A program made the position numbers and the translations under genes. Positions 44,033 through 53,950 of a stretch of 64,000 nt of DNA are shown here, piece after piece; position 1 is the stretch's first letter, and each line of letters opens with the position of its first letter. This stretch comes from Phycisphaerales bacterium. GTDB lineage: Bacteria > Planctomycetota > Phycisphaerae > UBA1845 > Fen-1342. The notes beneath the pieces are model-generated. The model did not search any database. It was not told where the DNA came from and saw only the letters and a program-made list of their open reading frames with translations. The stretch spans positions 1-64,000 of the forward strand of contig JADJWG010000001.1 of assembly GCA_016716475.1 (NCBI GenBank), written 5' to 3'.

Positions 44033-45451
44033 TCACGCCGCCGGGGGCGTAGCCGCCGCACCAAAATCGGGGCGTTGCAGGCGGAACTCCGCGAAAGTGC
44101 CCAACAAAGCCAAGTTTGCGATGGCACGGACAACTATCGACACGAGCAGGAGGATCGTGAAATCAAACGGGATCGACCAGCCGGCAATGGCTGTGGGTGT
44201 CGTGAACCACTCTCCGATGGCAGCGGCCGCAAACGCTCCCACCGCCCCGCCGATGGCAACGAAAAGAGTATTGAAGGCCACGCAGCGGGCCCGCTTCGGC
44301 GGAGTGACTACATCGAAGAAGTAATTGCCGAGCGCGATTGAGTACGCGGCCCCTGCAATTCCGTCGTACACCATGACAATCAGGAAGTGCCAAGATTCGC
44401 TGCACAGCAGGTACAGCGCCGGAATGAACGTGACGGCGATACCGCCAATGCCGAGTATCCGTTTACTCCCCAGCCGGTCGACCAGCCGGCCCCAGAGTGG
44501 CTGCGACAGGAAGCTGCATAACATGCTCACGGTTACGATTGTCGCATAGGTTCCGGCACTGAACTCCAGATCGTGCAGCAGATGCCACGCGAGGAAGGGT
44601 CCTACCAGCCCGAAGCCGACCGACATCAGTGAAGAGTACATCACAAAGCGACCGAAGTGGGCCTTCGGTGCTCTCCGGATGAACTGCATCAGTGTGAAGT
44701 GATCGCCGGGCGAACGATGGTACGGCGGCTCATGAATATGGTTCAGATACCATGCGGACAGGCACCGCGCTGCGCAGGCGAGCACAAACAGCAGCAGGAA
44801 GCCGAATTCTCGCCCGGAGAGACCCAGTCGCTCAAAATGCTGGTTCTGCTCTGCCAGCGTAATGAACCAGCCCGCCCCAAAGAACGCACCGACCTGCACC
44901 AGGCCTGAGATCGCGTTCCGCGCTCCAAAATAGCGGCCGCGTCCTTCGGCCGGTACGAGGTCTCCCATCAGACTCTGCCACGCCGGCACGATGATGTTGC
45001 CGAGCACGACCACCATGAGAAACGCCGCGAGCATGATCCAGTAGCCGACATTCAGCGGCAAGAAGATTGCACCGGCGATTGGAATCCAGAATAAGCCCTG
45101 CGCCAGGGAGCACCAGACGATGATCCGGTTGCGCTTGCCGAAGCGGTCGGTCAGGTGGGCCCCCCACCACTGCACGAGTCCACCGGCCAATGCCGGCAAC
45201 GCGGCCAAGGCCGCAATGTAAAACAACCCCTTGCCGCCGAGCACGACGAAAGGCGTAACGTAACTGATGCCAGCCCCCTGCATTACCGCCCACGCCGACG
45301 CGTCCTTGATGGAGTAGCGCAGACTGCGCGCCACCACATCCGGCGGTGGATGCGGAGCCGACGGAGGGGGCGGCTCGGGCGCCGGAGCAATCAGGGGCGT
45401 TTCATTGGGCCGCTGCGACGGCCCGGGGGTTACGGTTACCGGGTGGGTCAT
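44033..45451 (-). CDS. Major facilitator superfamily permease
   Basis: 472 residues with about twelve hydrophobic segments, for example YVTPFVVLGGKGLFYIAALA, NVGYWIMLAAFLMVVVLGNI and AVTFIPALYLLCSESWHFLI. The loop WWGAHLTDRFGKRNRIIVWC is the MFS motif A between helices 2 and 3, repeated as LWGRLVDRLGSKRILGIGGI. The start at 45451 gives a proline-rich N-terminal tail of ~40 residues (APAPEPPPPSAPHPPP). The substrate is unknown. It is separated by a terminator from the PEP-CTERM gene upstream. Confidence 0.85.
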   Translation of the reverse strand: MTHPVTVTPGPSQRPNETPLIAPAPEPPPPSAPHPPPDVVARSLRYSIKDASAWAVMQGAGISYVTPFVVLGGKGLFYIAALAALPALAGGLVQWWGAHLTDRFGKRNRIIVWCSLAQGLFWIPIAGAIFLPLNVGYWIMLAAFLMVVVLGNIIVPAWQSLMGDLVPAEGRGRYFGARNAISGLVQVGAFFGAGWFITLAEQNQHFERLGLSGREFGFLLLFVLACAARCLSAWYLNHIHEPPYHRSPGDHFTLMQFIRRAPKAHFGRFVMYSSLMSVGFGLVGPFLAWHLLHDLEFSAGTYATIVTVSMLCSFLSQPLWGRLVDRLGSKRILGIGGIAVTFIPALYLLCSESWHFLIVMVYDGIAGAAYSIALGNYFFDVVTPPKRARCVAFNTLFVAIGGAVGAFAAAAIGEWFTTPTAIAGWSIPFDFTILLLVSIVVRAIANLALLGTFAEFRLQRPDFGAAATPPAA

Positions 45452-45674
45452 GCGCACTGCCTTGGGTACAAAGTCGGCATTGTGGCATGCATGCCGCCGA
45501 TCGCAAGTCCGGGGACGGAATCGGATGGAGGTGGCAGTACCTTTCGCTGCCACGTCCAGTATGCCCGTATAACACTCAACGCAATTTTTTCGACTCAGCG
45601 GGGGTTGGTGGTGCGAAGGGGCATACAGGGCGGCTGGGCTCCCGATGCGGAATGCACTGATGGCGGCGCGTGAG

Positions 45675-45726
45675 TTGCGTGAATATAGAGAAAGCGCGGC
45701 CGGAAAATCCAACCGCGCTCACGCAA
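45675..45726 (-). terminator. Terminator-like hairpin after the PEP-CTERM gene
   Basis: Nested inverted repeats: outer TTGCGTGA/TCACGCAA and inner AGCGCGG/CCGCGCT. On the minus strand the inner stem is followed by TTTCTC. It lies about 30 bases past the gene's stop, within the 306 otherwise empty bases before the MFS gene. Confidence 0.6.
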
Positions 45727-45757
45727 ATCACGTTTCTGATACCGCTTTGGGGGGTGG

Positions 45758-46204
45758 CTAGGCCTTCCGCCGCACACCCATCAGCGAGCCCAAGGCAATG
45801 GCGCCCAGGATGATGCTGCCCGGAACAGGAATCACAACACGCTCCGGTGTCGAGGGCCAATTGACCGGCCCACTCTGGTCACCCGTGAGCACGAAATCGG
45901 GTCGATCCCAGCCAGGGCGCGACACGAAGGGATTCTTGCTGTTGCCGTCGAGTGTCCACTGCACCCTGAAGTGATCCCGAACCGCGTTGAACTGCCCATC
46001 CGGCTGGTTGCCCAACTGGTCGAACAGATCCTTATCGGTCACCAACGGATTCAGTCCGGTGTAGGAAGGATCGAACCCGGGAGCACCGCCCCGCGGACCA
46101 TCCTTCGGTGGGATAACGGACTGAGAAATATCCGCAACTGCGGTCGACGCGATGCCAACTGCAAACACCGCCGCCGCAATGATCAAGCTGCGCATGATAC
46201 TCAT
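45758..46204 (-). CDS. PEP-CTERM-type exported protein
   Basis: 148 residues. MSIMRSLIIAAAVFAVGIAS is a signal peptide ending near TAVA. The middle is polar without recognised domains. The C-terminus VIPVPGSIILGAIALGSLMG then VRRKA has the sorting layout: a VPGS variant of the VPEP motif, a transmembrane helix, and a basic tail. Exosortase-like processing to the surface is inferred. AT-rich DNA upstream (46265-46310) may carry its promoter. Confidence 0.7.
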   Translation of the reverse strand: MSIMRSLIIAAAVFAVGIASTAVADISQSVIPPKDGPRGGAPGFDPSYTGLNPLVTDKDLFDQLGNQPDGQFNAVRDHFRVQWTLDGNSKNPFVSRPGWDRPDFVLTGDQSGPVNWPSTPERVVIPVPGSIILGAIALGSLMGVRRKA

Positions 46205-46708
46205 CCTCCTGCGTTTCTGAACGCCTTGATTCATAATAGACCACAAAATCCCCGAAAGCAATCCTCAACAATTTTTATGGTCACAATTATGGGACAAGTC
46301 CGGATATAAATGCACCGGGAGCGATTACGGAATTTCCAGTGCCATTACGAAGCCCAAACACACGGAATGGAATCTTCATCGCACCCCTTGAAGGACCCCA
46401 CCCGGGTACAGTAGCGTGCGCGGTGTCGTCGGGGGCGCACGGGCGACCGGGGTCGGTTGCTCGTCCCTTGAGTGTCTTACGGGGCCCACGACACAGCACT
46501 TGGAGTACGTATGGGGGACCTTGGCATGCCGCGCCAAAAGGCGCGGACGGCCTGGGCACAACGCGTGGCGCCGGTCTCATGGCCGGTGGCTCTGTCCGCG
46601 CACCAAACCATTCATCTCAGCGCGTCTGATCCGGGAATGCTCCACCACAGCGACCGTGTGGGTCGGTGTTGGGCAGACCGGATTCCGGCCCCACCGTGGA
46701 GGCATCGT
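46205..46708. other. Divergent intergenic region
   Basis: About 500 bases between the PEP-CTERM gene and the giant dockerin-like gene. The first 110 bases are AT-rich for this genome and probably hold promoters. The rest has weak open frames continuous with the giant gene, but no signal peptide or ribosome site to support an earlier start. Confidence 0.4.
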
Positions 46709-49700
46709 ATGCAATTCGGAGCACGCCTGGGAGGCGCGCTGCTGACAGCAGCGCTGGTGACCGCAACGCTCGGAGCGGATCCGCACCTGCGGATCGAGAC
46801 AACGGAGTCATGCCTCACCGTGCCGGGGGATGTTGTTGTTGTGCGGGTAGTGCTGGTACCGGGGACACCGACCGAGGAGGTGCTTGGCGCGCAGGTCTTT
46901 CTGGCATGGGACCCGCTGGTGCTGGCGCCGGTGGGATACGTCGATGCTGTGACCACACCGGCGCAGTTTGCGCCCGGATCGGAGCCGTTTGTTCAGGAGA
47001 TCATGGAGACCGTCGATTCGGCCGCCGGCACGGTGCTGTATGCGGTGGGTGTCGCGAATGGCGGTAGCGGATACTCGGGCAGCGAACCAATCGTCCTGTG
47101 TACACTGCGCTTGACGACGACAGGGCAGACGTGCAGCACGGCGGGGCTGGTGGCATTCCGCGTGGACCCGGAGCCGCTGCGGACACGGCTGACCGTGCGT
47201 GGTCCGCAGGGGCACGGCATCCCAAGGGAAGTACCGGCCGAAAACCGGCACGATTTAGGCGTGTTCACCGTCGACTGGACGGCGCCGACCATAGTCGATG
47301 GACCCGCAGACGTGGTGGGCGAGTGCTTCGGTCCGCTGCCTGAGGCGGAGTCTGAGATCGCGGCGTTCTCCAGGTCCGACAACTGCGGTACGGTAATCCT
47401 GCTCGGCCATGAGGATGCTGATCTCGGGGGTGTGGGCTGCCCCGCCGCGCCGCGCATCTTCCAGCGAACGTATACGTTTGCGGATGGCTGTGGTAACCAC
47501 GCCACGTGGGTACAGACCTTCACCTTTGCGGATGGCGTGGCGCCGGTCATTACCGCTGGCCCCGAGGATGCCGCGGTGGATTGCTTGGCGGCGCTTCCTC
47601 CGGCCGCGACCCTCGCCGCCTTCAGTGCGAGCGACAACTGCGGCGAGGGGCTGACGATCGTGCGCTATGCCGACCTGCCGGACGCGGGAACCGGCTGCGC
47701 CGGTGCTTCGCAGGTCATAACGCGTGTGTACACGCTCGCGGACGCGTGTGGTAATGAGGTCAACTGGGTGCAGACCTTCAGCGCCGAGGACAAGGTTCCA
47801 CCGGACATCCTGGGGGCGCCTGGCGATGTGGACCTTTTCTGTGGCGAACCACTCCCTGGGCTGCCAACAGGGCGGGCCTGGGGGATTCGCTCTGCGAACA
47901 ACATTGCACTCTCGCGCGCGTGGCAGGGCCCAGAACTGGCGATCAACGAGACGGTGCGGGTCACTTTCGATCCTGGCACGGTCGCGCCCGGCGGAACCTG
48001 CTGGCTGCGCTTGGGTGACTACTCAAGCAGCAACAAGATCTCATTCCAATACCCGTCCTCAAACGGCACCTTTGAGATCGTCACCAACCTGACGGGTAAC
48101 GATACGGGCATCCCGCTCATCGACGAAGGTTACGAGGTCGCTTTCACCCGCCTGACAAGCAACCAGTGGCGCGTCGAGGTCACGCGACTCGACCATCACG
48201 AGACGCAGTCATTCACCTATTCGGCCAACAATACGAGCAATGTTTACCGGGTCGAATTCGGTGGCCGTGTCGGCACCGAAGTCGCGAACACTTGCTACCT
48301 GAGCAGAATCTCGGTCGGGACGCGCCTGTACGATGATGCAACCGATCCCGCCTACGACCATGGCCTCGAAATTCACGATGGCTACGTACCGGGTGGCGGC
48401 GGTACAGGGTTCTACAAGTGGCAGACCTACCCGCGACCAGCGACCGGCTACCAGCATGTGGTCGCTAGTTCCACGACCAATGGCGACGGCGACACGAACG
48501 GTGACGGGGATATTGACGTCGGCGGCATGCGTGCACTCGACGCGTGCCAGGGCCCGGTTCCGCTGCAGTTTGAAGAGACCGCCGCAGCCGGCGCCTGTCC
48601 CGCCGTCGAGTTGATCACGCGCACTTGGCGCGCTGTCGATGCATGCGGAAATGAGGCCCTTGCGACCCAGACGATTCGCATTCTCGATGGCGGTCCGCCC
48701 AGTGTGGGCAATCCGCCGGTGGATCGAACCGTGTGTGAAGGTGCGTCAGCTGACCTTACCACGAGTGAGATCTTGGACGACTGCGGCATACCCCGCCTCC
48801 AGTGGCAACGACAAGTCGCCGGCGGGTGGGTGGACATTTCAGGCGCCGACAGTGCCGTGCTGAATTTCGCCGCCACCGCGCTTTCGGATGCCGGCACCTA
48901 CCGCCTCCTCGCCAGTGACGGCTGCCACGAGACGATCGCCGGACCTGTGACGCTATCCGTCGATGCTGCGACGACCATTCTCTCACCGCCACAGCCGACA
49001 CGCGTCTGTCGCGGGGGGAATGCGACCTTCACGGTCGTCGCGACCGGTACCTCACTCGCCTACGCGTGGTATTTCGACGACGGTGCACAAGTCATCGCGG
49101 TGGGCACCGATGCTCCGGTCCTCACGGTCGAGAATGCGCAGGAGTCGCAGCTTGGCTGGTATTTTGTGTACGTCCATGGCCCCTGCGGTGCTGTGCAGTC
49201 CGAACCCGTCGCGTTGACGTTGGCAGAGTCTCCGGCGGCTTCCGCCGGCGGCCCCTACCTCGGCTGCGCTGCTCTGCCGGTTCCCGTCGCGGGCCAAGCA
49301 ACGGATTACTCCGGGGTGCTGTGGACGACGAGTGGCCAGGGCAGCTTTGTCGACCCTACCGCACTCGTCACGACTTATCTGCCCTCCCCTGACGATGCCT
49401 CGGCCGGTGCAGTCACACTAACACTGACGGTAACCGCGGCCGCGCCGTGTGATGGTTATGCTTCTGACACCACCGTGCTCTCGCTTGCGGGCAACGCGGT
49501 TGCGGATGCAGGGGAAGATCAGTCCTGCCTGTGCTCCAGTAGACCCGTACAGCTTGCCGGTGGCGCCGACCATGGCATGCCGCTGTGGTCAACTCTGGGT
49601 GACGGTTCCTTCGACGACCCAACCCGCCTGGATGCGGTCTATACGCCCGGTCCCGGTGATACTGCCGCGGGCTCGGTTATGCTGACATTGTCCGTCACGG

Positions 49701-50824
49701 CCGGTGAACCGTGCCCAGGCGTGGCGCACGACACGGTGATGCTGACGTTCGACATCGCCGGACCCGCATTCACCCCCCCTGCCGACGTGGTCGTCACGGC
49801 AGCGGCCGGTGGCTGCACGCGCACGCTCACAGCGCTCGAGGTCGGGCTACCGACGGAGGTAAGCGACGCCTGTGGGAGCCCCACGACGGTTGGTTACGAG
49901 CGGCCCGGCTTCACGCCAGGCACCGGCCTGACCCTGCCGTACAGCGGCGTTACGGAAATCACCTGGACGGTCACGGATGCATGCGACAACAGCAGCTCGC
50001 ACGTGCAACGGGTAGAGGTGCGCCCGGTCAACGAGTTGCGCGTTGACGTGCAGTTGCAAGGCACACTGCACGATCCCAACCTGGGCGTGTCCGGTGATAC
50101 CCTGATACGCTGCCTGACGCTGACGGCGGGCTGCGAGGGCGGGGCGCCGGTGGTGGAGCAAGCGATCGAAGTGTTGTTCTCCGCAGATCACGACGAGACG
50201 AACGGGCAGGCCGTAGCTGGCATGGAGCTGGTGGAAGTTCCGTGCGGCGATTACACGTGCGTCGCGATTGAGGACCCGCTTCATACGCTGCGAGCAGCCA
50301 CCGTACCAGTAGCGCTGGACGGCGTGTGGGTCGCGGTGTTCACGGGCAGCGAACCCTTGGTCCAAGGTGACCTCTACCCGGATAACCTCATCGACATTGC
50401 AGACTTCGGCGTGTTCATTACGTCCTGGAGCCAACCTCCAGCGACCGCGGGAACGGCCTGTGGGACACCCTGGCCACACGCCGATGTGAGCGGGGACAGC
50501 GCGATTGGTGCGGCGGATTTCGCGTTCATTCAGCAGAACTTCCTCCGCATCGGAGCGCCGGACTGCTGCGGCGCGCGCGAGGCCGGCATACCGCGGACGT
50601 CGCTGACCCTGCGTGAGGTCGAGCGACTGGGGCTACCTCGGTGGGTCGACCTGACGGGTGATGGGGTGTTGGACGCCGGGGACATGTTCGCATTCCTGAT
50701 GGGCACACGGCCGGTGATGCCAGCGCCGACCGCATTCCGACCCCAGCCCGAAAACGAGGAGGTTCGACCGGAGGTCCAGAAGGATACGCGTGAGGCGCCG
50801 CTGGTACGCAAGCGGCGGGAGTAG
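46709..50824 (+). CDS. Giant secreted protein: cohesin-like, HYR-like and dockerin-like modules
   Basis: 1371 residues from an ATG after GTGGAGG. Signal peptide (ARLGGALLTAALVTATLGAD). Residues ~25-165 resemble a cohesin domain (VLGAQVFLAWDPLVLAPVGY). Then cysteine-bearing HYR/Ig-like repeats (APTIVDGPADVVGECFGPLP, APVITAGPEDAAVDCLAALP, each followed by DNCG and YTxADxCGN), a ~200-residue jelly-roll-like insert, more Ig-like and PKD-like repeats. The C-terminus has calcium loops: GDLYPDNLIDIADFGVFI, ADVSGDSAIGAADFAFIQQN, VDLTGDGVLDAGDMFAFLMG, as in type I dockerins. A surface scaffold role is inferred. It is followed at 28 bases by a cohesin-like PEP-CTERM gene. Confidence 0.72.
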   Translation: MQFGARLGGALLTAALVTATLGADPHLRIETTESCLTVPGDVVVVRVVLVPGTPTEEVLGAQVFLAWDPLVLAPVGYVDAVTTPAQFAPGSEPFVQEIMETVDSAAGTVLYAVGVANGGSGYSGSEPIVLCTLRLTTTGQTCSTAGLVAFRVDPEPLRTRLTVRGPQGHGIPREVPAENRHDLGVFTVDWTAPTIVDGPADVVGECFGPLPEAESEIAAFSRSDNCGTVILLGHEDADLGGVGCPAAPRIFQRTYTFADGCGNHATWVQTFTFADGVAPVITAGPEDAAVDCLAALPPAATLAAFSASDNCGEGLTIVRYADLPDAGTGCAGASQVITRVYTLADACGNEVNWVQTFSAEDKVPPDILGAPGDVDLFCGEPLPGLPTGRAWGIRSANNIALSRAWQGPELAINETVRVTFDPGTVAPGGTCWLRLGDYSSSNKISFQYPSSNGTFEIVTNLTGNDTGIPLIDEGYEVAFTRLTSNQWRVEVTRLDHHETQSFTYSANNTSNVYRVEFGGRVGTEVANTCYLSRISVGTRLYDDATDPAYDHGLEIHDGYVPGGGGTGFYKWQTYPRPATGYQHVVASSTTNGDGDTNGDGDIDVGGMRALDACQGPVPLQFEETAAAGACPAVELITRTWRAVDACGNEALATQTIRILDGGPPSVGNPPVDRTVCEGASADLTTSEILDDCGIPRLQWQRQVAGGWVDISGADSAVLNFAATALSDAGTYRLLASDGCHETIAGPVTLSVDAATTILSPPQPTRVCRGGNATFTVVATGTSLAYAWYFDDGAQVIAVGTDAPVLTVENAQESQLGWYFVYVHGPCGAVQSEPVALTLAESPAASAGGPYLGCAALPVPVAGQATDYSGVLWTTSGQGSFVDPTALVTTYLPSPDDASAGAVTLTLTVTAAAPCDGYASDTTVLSLAGNAVADAGEDQSCLCSSRPVQLAGGADHGMPLWSTLGDGSFDDPTRLDAVYTPGPGDTAAGSVMLTLSVTAGEPCPGVAHDTVMLTFDIAGPAFTPPADVVVTAAAGGCTRTLTALEVGLPTEVSDACGSPTTVGYERPGFTPGTGLTLPYSGVTEITWTVTDACDNSSSHVQRVEVRPVNELRVDVQLQGTLHDPNLGVSGDTLIRCLTLTAGCEGGAPVVEQAIEVLFSADHDETNGQAVAGMELVEVPCGDYTCVAIEDPLHTLRAATVPVALDGVWVAVFTGSEPLVQGDLYPDNLIDIADFGVFITSWSQPPATAGTACGTPWPHADVSGDSAIGAADFAFIQQNFLRIGAPDCCGAREAGIPRTSLTLREVERLGLPRWVDLTGDGVLDAGDMFAFLMGTRPVMPAPTAFRPQPENEEVRPEVQKDTREAPLVRKRRE

Positions 50825-50852
50825 TCCGCGCTCGAGAATGGAGGTGCAAGAG

Positions 50853-51500
50853 ATGTTGGGAATCATGCAAACTCGCACGACCGCGATGTTGTGTGGCGTA
50901 GCGCTGGGCATGGCCCTGGGCGGTGCATCGGTCACTCAAGGTGGGGTGATTCACCTGGAGTGGCGACCGGCGGTCGCGATGGCCGAGGTCGGCGGCGGAT
51001 TAAGCTTGGAGTTATACGCAGTATCGTCGGAGCCGCAGGGCGCCGGATTGAACAGCGCGCAGGTGCTGCTGGGGTGGGATCCGGCCGTGTTGCGGCTGAC
51101 GGGGTCGAACCCGGCCGGGGGTGTGGGGCTGGCTGCTGCGGGCTTTCCACCCAACGATTCGTGGGGCTTCAATGAGGCGAGCCCGCCGGCGGATGGAGAT
51201 GCCCTGTGGTTCGGGTTCGCACCGCTGACGTTCCCGCCGACGGAGTTACCGGTGTCCCCCGCCGGTACGCTGCTGGCGACGGTGGAATTCGTCGCGCTGC
51301 TGCCGGCAACGGTCTCGGAGATCACATTGGTCCGCAGCGGACAGAAACCCGGGCGTCCGATGGCCCATACGGAGGTGTACACCGGAACACAGAACGTACT
51401 TGGCGCACTTGGGGCGCCGGCGCGGGTGACGGTGGTGCCGGAACCGGCGAGCTTGCTGGGCAGCGTTGTGCTGCTGCTCACACGAAGGCGGCGGGCATAA
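50853..51500 (+). CDS. Cohesin-like PEP-CTERM protein
   Basis: 215 residues. GGAGG eight bases before the ATG at 50853 decides the start over 50838 and 50865. Signal peptide (TTAMLCGVALGMALGGASVT), then a cohesin-like beta domain (GLNSAQVLLGWDPAVLRLTG, LLATVEFVALLPATVSEITL), ending VVPEPASLLGSVVLLLTRRR, a textbook VPEP motif plus helix and arginine tail. It is in the same operon as the dockerin-like giant, so the two may pair as surface-anchored cohesin and dockerin. That interaction is inference. Confidence 0.75.
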   Translation: MLGIMQTRTTAMLCGVALGMALGGASVTQGGVIHLEWRPAVAMAEVGGGLSLELYAVSSEPQGAGLNSAQVLLGWDPAVLRLTGSNPAGGVGLAAAGFPPNDSWGFNEASPPADGDALWFGFAPLTFPPTELPVSPAGTLLATVEFVALLPATVSEITLVRSGQKPGRPMAHTEVYTGTQNVLGALGAPARVTVVPEPASLLGSVVLLLTRRRRA

Positions 51501-51525
51501 GGGCGCACTACACCGTACGTTGGCA

Positions 51526-51592
51526 GGGAGCGCAAAAAAGCGGGCGGGCTGCCTGCTTGCAGAACAAGCCGACAAGCCCGCCACGCGCTCCC
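51526..51592. terminator. Bidirectional hairpin between convergent genes
   Basis: GGGAGCGC (51526-51533) pairs with GCGCTCCC (51585-51592), and inside it GGCGGGCT pairs with AGCCCGCC. It fills the short gap between two convergent genes. An A run on the plus strand next to the outer arm would serve as T run for the minus-strand transcript. Confidence 0.6.
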
Positions 51593-51623
51593 TCTCCGGC
51601 CCTCACCAGGACCTGCTTCAAGC

Positions 51624-53117
51624 TTACTCTGCTTGCGGCACCGCAACCGAACGCTCCGCCGTATAGCCATAGCCCTCCGGGAAGAGGAAGCGGCCGCGCT
51701 CGTCGCTGCGCTTCGGCTCCTCGATCTGGATGCGGTTGTGCTCGGCCCACGGATCGCGACGGACACCGGTCACCTGCCAGGAAACTTTCAGGCCGGGCTG
51801 GCCACCGGAGATTGCGAAACTGTTACCTTCGATCTCACGGGCGATGTAGAGGTTCGGAGCCGGGGCACCGATCGCGGTAAGCTGGTAGCGATACTCGGCG
51901 TTGAGCGCTTCGAACCAGTCCGGCAGGACGACAACGGCCTCGCCATTGCGATCGAGGAGCACGGTGCCGTTGTAGATGTTCATCATGTCGGGCGACTCGA
52001 CGAACGAGTGTGAGAGGTACATGTTCTCCGGATCGAGCGGGTGGTCGATCTTGAACGAACCGCCCGACTTCGAAAGCGTGCCGTTGATGTGGGTGCGACC
52101 GTTGAACCATCCGGCGTAGCCGCTGACGTTGCTGCCGCCATTCGAGCCGTACACGCCGTAGCCGTTGAAGGACTGGCCGTAAATGCCCGTGCCGTCGTTG
52201 GCATAGCCCGAGACGCCGCTGCCGCCCTGGGCGGAGCTGTCGCCCCGGACGCCAGAGCCGCCCGTCGTGTTGTTCACCCCGCGTACACCGGCCCCACCCG
52301 ACGCAGCGCTCTCACCCCGCACACCGGCGGAGGTTCCGGACCCGAGCACACCGTAGCTGAAGGCCGCCGTCGTATGCCCCTCCACTGCATTGCCGCTGGT
52401 GGTCCTCACTTCAAGGCGTGCGGCCGGGGACGTGGTGCCGATACCGACGCTGCCGTCGCTCTGCACCGTGAGCCGGTCGCCGGAGTTATGGACGTGCCAC
52501 TTCCCGGTCACACCGTCGAGGTAAGTCCAGGCCGTCTGCGTGCCGGTGGCATAACCGTAGAACGGCTTGGCGTTGTTGCTCTCTGTCGTGATGTACATGC
52601 CGCCGTAGTTCGTGCCCGTCGCGCCGGCATGCACACCGAACCACTCGGATCCGACGAGATAATTGCGGTTGATCAGGACGATCTGGCTTTGAGTATTGGT
52701 GATGCGATCGGCACCCGCACGCGTCCAATAACTGTTGAGGGCAAAGAGAGCATACGGTGCGGCTGTCACGGACTGGCGCGGAGCAAGTGCCGTATAGCCA
52801 CCACCGCTGCCGGCGGGACGAACCCCGATCTGCAACCAGCGGGCATCTCCGTTGAAGGGTGACGCGCCGGCGCCAAAGTTCACCTCGACCGTGAAACGCC
52901 CGTCGACCACGGATACGTCGGCGTGGTTGCTCGTGCTGTGCAGAAAGCCACCAACCGCGGCGTCGTAGACCTGAATCTGGAGGTCGTACAGGCCGTTGGC
53001 CGGCATGCCCCCCTCGGAGAGGACGCCCTGATAGGTGAAGGAAGTGGCAAGAGGTGCGGCGAGCGCACACGAGACGAAGGTCATGGCAGCGAGCGCTACC
53101 AGCGTACGACGGAACAT
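51624..53117 (-). CDS. Secreted trimeric-fibre-like surface protein
   Basis: 497 residues; ATG preceded by GGAGAA. Signal peptide (TLVALAAMTFVSCALAAP), then FTYQGVLSEGGMPANGLYDL and LQIQVYDAAVGG, a common opening in planctomycete exported proteins. The centre has glycine-rich repeats (SAGVRGESAASGGAGVRGVN, GSGVRGDSSAQGGSGVSGYA, GTGIYGQSFNGYGVYGS) like phage tail-fibre shafts. The C-terminus FKIDHPLDPENMYLSHSFVE resembles the head region of such fibres. An extracellular structural role is likely. Intact. Confidence 0.65.
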   Translation of the reverse strand: MFRRTLVALAAMTFVSCALAAPLATSFTYQGVLSEGGMPANGLYDLQIQVYDAAVGGFLHSTSNHADVSVVDGRFTVEVNFGAGASPFNGDARWLQIGVRPAGSGGGYTALAPRQSVTAAPYALFALNSYWTRAGADRITNTQSQIVLINRNYLVGSEWFGVHAGATGTNYGGMYITTESNNAKPFYGYATGTQTAWTYLDGVTGKWHVHNSGDRLTVQSDGSVGIGTTSPAARLEVRTTSGNAVEGHTTAAFSYGVLGSGTSAGVRGESAASGGAGVRGVNNTTGGSGVRGDSSAQGGSGVSGYANDGTGIYGQSFNGYGVYGSNGGSNVSGYAGWFNGRTHINGTLSKSGGSFKIDHPLDPENMYLSHSFVESPDMMNIYNGTVLLDRNGEAVVVLPDWFEALNAEYRYQLTAIGAPAPNLYIAREIEGNSFAISGGQPGLKVSWQVTGVRRDPWAEHNRIQIEEPKRSDERGRFLFPEGYGYTAERSVAVPQAE

Positions 53118-53390
53118 AGCGGCTTCTCCTTGAATACCTTTTGGTGCCTTCGGCCGGGAGCGACGATTCGCTTCGGATACTGCCGGGAAGCCCCGAACGG
53201 TCATCGCCGGCAGAAATAGTCACAAGGAAGCACGGCGCAACCCTCAGAAACGGCCACCGACAGAATTCGCCCACAACTGGCCGCGACCGCTCCGCTGCGC
53301 GCGAGGCCCGCCGGACCTTGCCCCACCCACTTTCCTGGAGGATTTTCCCCTGGGTCGGGCGTGCTTGGTCAGCGCGACGATCCACTGGAG

Positions 53391-53921
53391 ATGATCATGT
53401 CCGATCGACACGTCGAGTTCTTCGGTCCCGATCTCGGGCGCGGTCCGTTCGCAGCTCACCGGATCGAGACCGCCGCCCTGCAAATCGCCACCGCTTTGGC
53501 GCAACTCCGCACGCCGCTTACTCGCAGCGACGCAGACTTGCTCGCACATGGCGACTTCATCCGCACCCTGGCCGACCGCCTCGCACCCGACTACGCCGCG
53601 GCCGTCGCGGTTGATGTTGGTACCGAGAGCGTGAACCAGATCGCCTGCTCCCTGCGGACGGCATTGAGTGCGCACAGTCTGATCGAGTGCTGGTTGGCAG
53701 ACACGATTGGTGGCGGGGTGAGCGCGACGGCTCCGGACAGCATTACGTTTCACAGCGGGGCTGTTCTGCGGACGATCTTGACGAACCGTCACTTCCTGCT
53801 GATTACGACCGACACGGGCATCGTCGACCTGAACGTACAGTACAGCGGCGTGAAGTCGTGGCGCTGGGCCGTGGCCCGCCACGGCCGGGTGTACTACTCG
53901 ACCACATTGCAGTTCACCTAG
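53391..53921 (+). CDS. Hypothetical protein, 176 aa
   Basis: Begins MIMSDRHVEFFGPDLGRGPF after GGAG; an ATG two codons later is possible. Helical first half (IATALAQLRTPLTRSDADLL, IRTLADRLAPDYAAAVAVDV) and beta-rich second half (AVLRTILTNRHFLLITTDTG, IVDLNVQYSGVKSWRWAVAR). No signal peptide, no catalytic motif, no family recognised. It is followed at 29 bases by another small gene on the same strand. Confidence 0.45.
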   Translation: MIMSDRHVEFFGPDLGRGPFAAHRIETAALQIATALAQLRTPLTRSDADLLAHGDFIRTLADRLAPDYAAAVAVDVGTESVNQIACSLRTALSAHSLIECWLADTIGGGVSATAPDSITFHSGAVLRTILTNRHFLLITTDTGIVDLNVQYSGVKSWRWAVARHGRVYYSTTLQFT

Positions 53922-53950
53922 GGTAGTACGATGCCGGCGGAGACGGGTCG

